Part shown: positions 61,259 to 64,000 of the stretch, in pieces
How positions within the stretch are numbered: position 1 is the first letter of the stretch
Layout of the letters: every line of letters begins with the position of its first letter
From: Gammaproteobacteria bacterium
GTDB lineage: Bacteria > Pseudomonadota > Gammaproteobacteria > Pseudomonadales > Halieaceae
DNA: 64,000 bases
NCBI GenBank assembly: GCA_024742415.1
Contig: JANSYN010000002.1
Coordinates: 372,001-436,000 of the forward strand
Direction of reading: 5' to 3'
The notes under the pieces: model-generated
What the model was told of the DNA's origin: nothing
The model's database searches: none
What the model saw: the letters and a program-made list of their open reading frames with translations, nothing else
Program-made: the position numbers and the translations under genes

Positions 61259-61699
61259 GATGAATTCCGCGTGAGTGGCTACTATTTTCTAACGATACTT
61301 TCCCGCTACAGATGCTTCCCGGCCACAGTAGATGATTCGCTGATTCACTGACCGGGCTGGCGCCTCGTGCTGTATCCAACGCCAGGCGTCGGCTCCGGTC
61401 ACCCGGTATCTGGCGCTGGCACGAACAAAAAAATCACAGGGCGCGATCCATGCAAGACGCTTGTACAAACCATACAAAAACCCTTGCAGAACCACTGCCT
61501 GACCCATGCCGAACCCATGCCGAACCCATGCCGAACCCATGCCGAACCCATGCACGACCCACGCCCAACAGCGACCGTTCAAGCGCAACTAGAGTAGCTG
61601 TTCTACTCTGAGCAATGCAATACCTCAGGTGCTGTGGCGGTTTGACAACACAACATATCAAGAGGTTTCATAGCACTACGTGACACAGGCCACAAAATA
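61259..61699. other. 441-base intergenic region with a short tandem array
   Basis: It separates the divergent genes at 61258 and 61700. An 11-bp array lies at 61503-61568. No supported ORF; reading frames across the array are repeat-derived. An RBS for the downstream gene is not strong. Confidence 0.5.
61503..61568. repeat. Tandem repeat, 11-bp unit, about 6 copies
   Basis: Unit CCCATGCCGAA: four exact copies from 61503, then CCCATGCACGA and CCCACGCCCAA. Placed midway in the gap between the genes at 61258 (minus) and 61700 (plus). Confidence 0.9.
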
Positions 61700-62908
61700 A
61701 TGACGACTGACCTTCGCACCAGGCACGACGCCGACATCGCTGAAACTTCGCTGGATGCGTTTTTCGGCGTCACTTTCCCAGCGCTTGTGCAACGCAATGC
61801 ACAGCATCTGCACCCCTGGCTGGGTACGCGCCAGCTGCCGGACCTGACATTCCAGTGTGGCGATCGACACTGGCGGCTCTCGCAACGCAACGGCGGTGTG
61901 GTCGCCGCACCCGGCGCAGCCGCAACAGGTCCCTGCGTGAAACTCGACGAGGAGGAGTTTTCCGGCCTGGTCAACGACCAGTACACCCCGATGACCTTCC
62001 TCGTGGGCGGCACGCTGAACATGGAACGTGGCGGCATCGGCGAACTGCTGGATTGGTGGCTGGTGCTGCGCGCCCTGATTGATGCCAGGACCATAGGCTG
62101 CGCAGCACCGCTGGATTTTCCGGGGCTCGACGGTCAACCGCTTGATCTACGGCACGGCTTTCACCCCGATGATGCCATTGAACAGATGCGCCACTTTCTG
62201 CAAACCGCTGGATTCCTGCACATCAAGGGCCTGTTCAGCGAACAGGAGATGACGGCCATCTCCGCTGATATCGATGCCAACCAGCACAAGTACCAGGAAG
62301 GCGACAACAAGAGCTGGTGGGCGACCACGAAATCAGGCGAGCGCAGGCTCGTTCGCCTGCAGGCGTTTGACCAGTTGTCGCAGCCCACCGCCGCGTTGCT
62401 GCAGGACCCACGGTTTTTGCGCCTCGGTGACATCACCGGTGACGGGCACAGGCACAGCGGCCTGGCAGGCAATGCCATCGAGGCGCTGATCAAGCCGCTG
62501 GATGTCGTCAAGGGCATCTCAGACCTGCCCTGGCACAAGGACTGTTCGCTCGGTCGACACAGCTATGAATGCTGCAGCCTCACTGTTGGGGTATCGATCA
62601 CCGGGGCCGGCCCGGACTCTGGCCAGTTGCGCGTCATCGCCGGCTCACATCGCGTTCTGATGTGGCCCTCGCTGATCTCGGACGCCGATGCCCAGGGTTT
62701 GCCGATCATTGATCTGCCGACGCAAACAGGCGATGTCACCCTGCACCTGAGCTGCACGCACCATATGGCACAGGCTCCCACGGCCAGGGAGCGGCGTGTA
62801 CTCTATACGAGCTTCCGCTTGCCCCACGCAGCCGATGCGGCCGGCAGGGCAGCCCGCGAACGCATCAGCCGCAGCCGTGAAGCGGCCTACAAAAACGTCT
62901 CGCAATAA
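61700..62908 (+). CDS. Fusion: SCP2-like sterol carrier domain plus phytanoyl-CoA dioxygenase (PhyH) domain
   Basis: A 402-residue cytoplasmic protein. Residues 40-140 resemble an SCP2 sterol-carrier domain: LTFQCGDRHWRLSQRNGGVV, CVKLDEEEFSGLVNDQYTPMTFLVGGTLNMERG, then LLDWWLVLRALID. Residues 160-380 are a PhyH-type 2-oxoglutarate dioxygenase: AGFLHIKGLFSEQEMTAISADID, HxD in LPWHKDCSLG, a Gln/Gly block TGAGPDSGQLRVIAGSH and the distal region VTLHLSCTHHMAQAP with His, then Arg in RRVLYTSFRL. The single polypeptide joins lipid binding to hydroxylation, which suggests a hydrophobic substrate. ATG at 61700 has a weak ribosome site; the 5' region holds the 11-bp array. Confidence 0.78.
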   Translation: MTTDLRTRHDADIAETSLDAFFGVTFPALVQRNAQHLHPWLGTRQLPDLTFQCGDRHWRLSQRNGGVVAAPGAAATGPCVKLDEEEFSGLVNDQYTPMTFLVGGTLNMERGGIGELLDWWLVLRALIDARTIGCAAPLDFPGLDGQPLDLRHGFHPDDAIEQMRHFLQTAGFLHIKGLFSEQEMTAISADIDANQHKYQEGDNKSWWATTKSGERRLVRLQAFDQLSQPTAALLQDPRFLRLGDITGDGHRHSGLAGNAIEALIKPLDVVKGISDLPWHKDCSLGRHSYECCSLTVGVSITGAGPDSGQLRVIAGSHRVLMWPSLISDADAQGLPIIDLPTQTGDVTLHLSCTHHMAQAPTARERRVLYTSFRLPHAADAAGRAARERISRSREAAYKNVSQ

Positions 62909-63030
62909 ATGGTGGCGGCAGGCACAGCGGGGCTCGTCATGCTGCCTCACGCGTTGCCCGCTGTGCTGATGCTGCGCACGAATGAGGCGCCGGTTTGGCA
63001 GCCACAACGCACAAGCCACGGATCCCGCCC

Positions 63031-64000
63031 ATGAAACCCAGAATCCTCTTTGTGCACACTGTCTGCCCGTCACAGTTCAGTGATTTGTGTGAGTACCTCA
63101 ACAGTGCCGGCCTTGCCCAGGCCTACTACATGACGACCCCGGGCAACCTTGAACGTAATCAATCCCGCTACCAGAATCTGCTGCCGCTAAAACCGGACGG
63201 CAACATGATGGCGCCCTACGCCTACTATTACTCAGGCAAGGTGGAGCGCGCGGGGCGTATCGGCATAGGGCTGTATCGGGAGATCAAGGCGTTACTGAAA
63301 AAACGCAAGTTCGACCTTGTCGTCGCCCATGGCAGCCTGGGGTCACCGCACTTCATCTTTGACGAGTTTGACCTGCCGGTCATTACCTATATCGAGTTTC
63401 CCTCCTACGCGGATCATGGCTGGGATCCGAAGTATCCGCCGACCGACGCACAGCGACTGGTAGACAAGAACATGCAGATGCTCTCTTACTACGAGGCCAT
63501 CAAGAGCGCGCGCACGCTAGTGCCCACCGAATATGCCCGGCGTATGTTTCCCGACTACCTGCAGCCCACGATCGTGGCGCAGTTCGAAGGCATAGACACC
63601 GACAAAGTTGCGCAGCGCGAGCCCTGCGACGTGGCACTGCCAACAGACAAGAAGTTGCTGGGCTTTGCAGCACGGGATCTCAGTTCAGCCAAGGGGCTTG
63701 ACAGTTTCATCGCCACGGCCAAACACCTGACCGCACAACGGCAGGACATTCACTTCGTTATTATCGGTGACCCTGCATCGACCACGTACGGCTATGAGCA
63801 GATTTTCCTCGATCGCAAGTACGGCAAGAACAGTGGGGTGCACTTCATCGATCACCTGCTGCGCCAGCACAAGCTCGACACACAATACATCACGCGAACC
63901 GGCAAGCTGCCCTACAACCAGTTTTCTGACCTGTTGCACCGCATCGACGCCTTTATGTACCCGGTGAAGTATGGCAGCGGCAACTGGGGCTTGCTGGAGC
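63031..64000 (+). CDS. Glycosyltransferase, GT4-like, C-terminus cut by window edge
   Basis: The frame opens at the ATG at 63031 (MKPRILFVHTVCPSQFSDLC) and stays open for 323 codons to the window end. The N-terminal domain has DLVVAHGSLGSPHFIFDEFDLPVITYIEFPS. The C-terminal domain starts with KLLGFAARDLSSAKGLDSFIATAKHL and FVIIGDPASTTYG, and has FIDHLLRQHKLDTQYITRTGKLPYNQFSDLLHRIDAFMYPV with the donor-binding GSGNWGLLE at the cut, the GT-B pattern of family 4. It probably transfers a sugar from a nucleotide donor to a surface glycan or lipid. It has no partner visible inside the window. Confidence 0.85.
   Translation, partial: MKPRILFVHTVCPSQFSDLCEYLNSAGLAQAYYMTTPGNLERNQSRYQNLLPLKPDGNMMAPYAYYYSGKVERAGRIGIGLYREIKALLKKRKFDLVVAHGSLGSPHFIFDEFDLPVITYIEFPSYADHGWDPKYPPTDAQRLVDKNMQMLSYYEAIKSARTLVPTEYARRMFPDYLQPTIVAQFEGIDTDKVAQREPCDVALPTDKKLLGFAARDLSSAKGLDSFIATAKHLTAQRQDIHFVIIGDPASTTYGYEQIFLDRKYGKNSGVHFIDHLLRQHKLDTQYITRTGKLPYNQFSDLLHRIDAFMYPVKYGSGNWGLLE

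Noticed and set aside
1-64000. Mobile elements, rRNA, tRNA genes
   Set aside because: I found no transposase, integrase or tRNA-like cloverleaf on reading; absence cannot be proved without a search tool.

Overview
The window is a 64 kb piece of a bacterial chromosome of moderately high GC content. It is densely coded: I call 52 protein genes, the first and last cut by the window edges. The Gram-negative assignment rests on a TonB-dependent receptor, an outer-membrane barrel ending in Phe, many lipoproteins and exosortase-type surface sorting. The mix of families (metal-dependent hydrolase PF10118, phytanoyl-CoA dioxygenases, LLM flavoenzyme, many SDRs, MAPEG, Baeyer-Villiger-type FMO, PEP-CTERM/PrsT, CRP-like sites) suggests a marine gammaproteobacterium, perhaps Halieaceae/OM60-NOR5-like. 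That placement is inference. I see no rRNA, tRNA, CRISPR array, transposase, integrase or phage gene.

Layout. 1-8.1 kb: a cut DUF3754 membrane protein, an exported saccharopine-dehydrogenase-like protein, a phospholipase-D/ClsC-like lipoprotein, two secreted lipoproteins, and an SPFH/NfeD pair. 8.2-16.2 kb: a sulfatase, a two-gene HlyD unit, DUF1993, a Zn alcohol dehydrogenase, a Tat-exported class V aminotransferase and a serine hydrolase. 16.4-22.2 kb: an exported protein of unknown role, a Notum/pectin-acetylesterase-like lipoprotein, a retropepsin-like protease, a flavin split-barrel protein, a sterol-desaturase-family hydroxylase and a COQ4-like protein. 22.2-30.8 kb: a GH29 fucosidase divergent from a TonB receptor plus a SnoaL-like protein, a diguanylate cyclase, and a CehA/McbA-type PHP metallohydrolase. 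30.8-34.6 kb: a PrsT-like TPR protein and its likely exosortase substrate. 34.8-41.6 kb: an SDR, a convergent PP2C/FHA pair, an HSL-type hydrolase, a PhyH dioxygenase, a DUF937 protein and a serine hydrolase. 41.8-50 kb: PhoD, MAPEG, a TetR regulator, a pteridine-reductase-like SDR, DUF4345, and a PQQ-type propeller followed by an FMO. 50.2-64 kb: a putative porin, an exported carotenoid oxygenase, a serine hydrolase, two large lipoprotein hydrolases, an SDR, PF10118, an LLM oxidoreductase, an SCP2-PhyH fusion and a cut glycosyltransferase.

The strongest theme is an exported, lipid-anchored hydrolase and oxidoreductase repertoire. Six lipoproteins begin the mature chain with Cys-Ser-Asp followed by a Gly/Asn/Ser/Asp-rich tether. 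A second theme lies between the genes: four short tandem arrays (periods 10, 11, 12 and 14 bp) and CAA/A-rich leaders next to several start codons. Two CRP-like palindromes lie between genes: one has a perfect core and sits upstream of the exosortase substrate, the other sits upstream of the tetR-like gene. No single complete, clearly new system is provable from the sequence alone; these recurrent patterns are the best leads.
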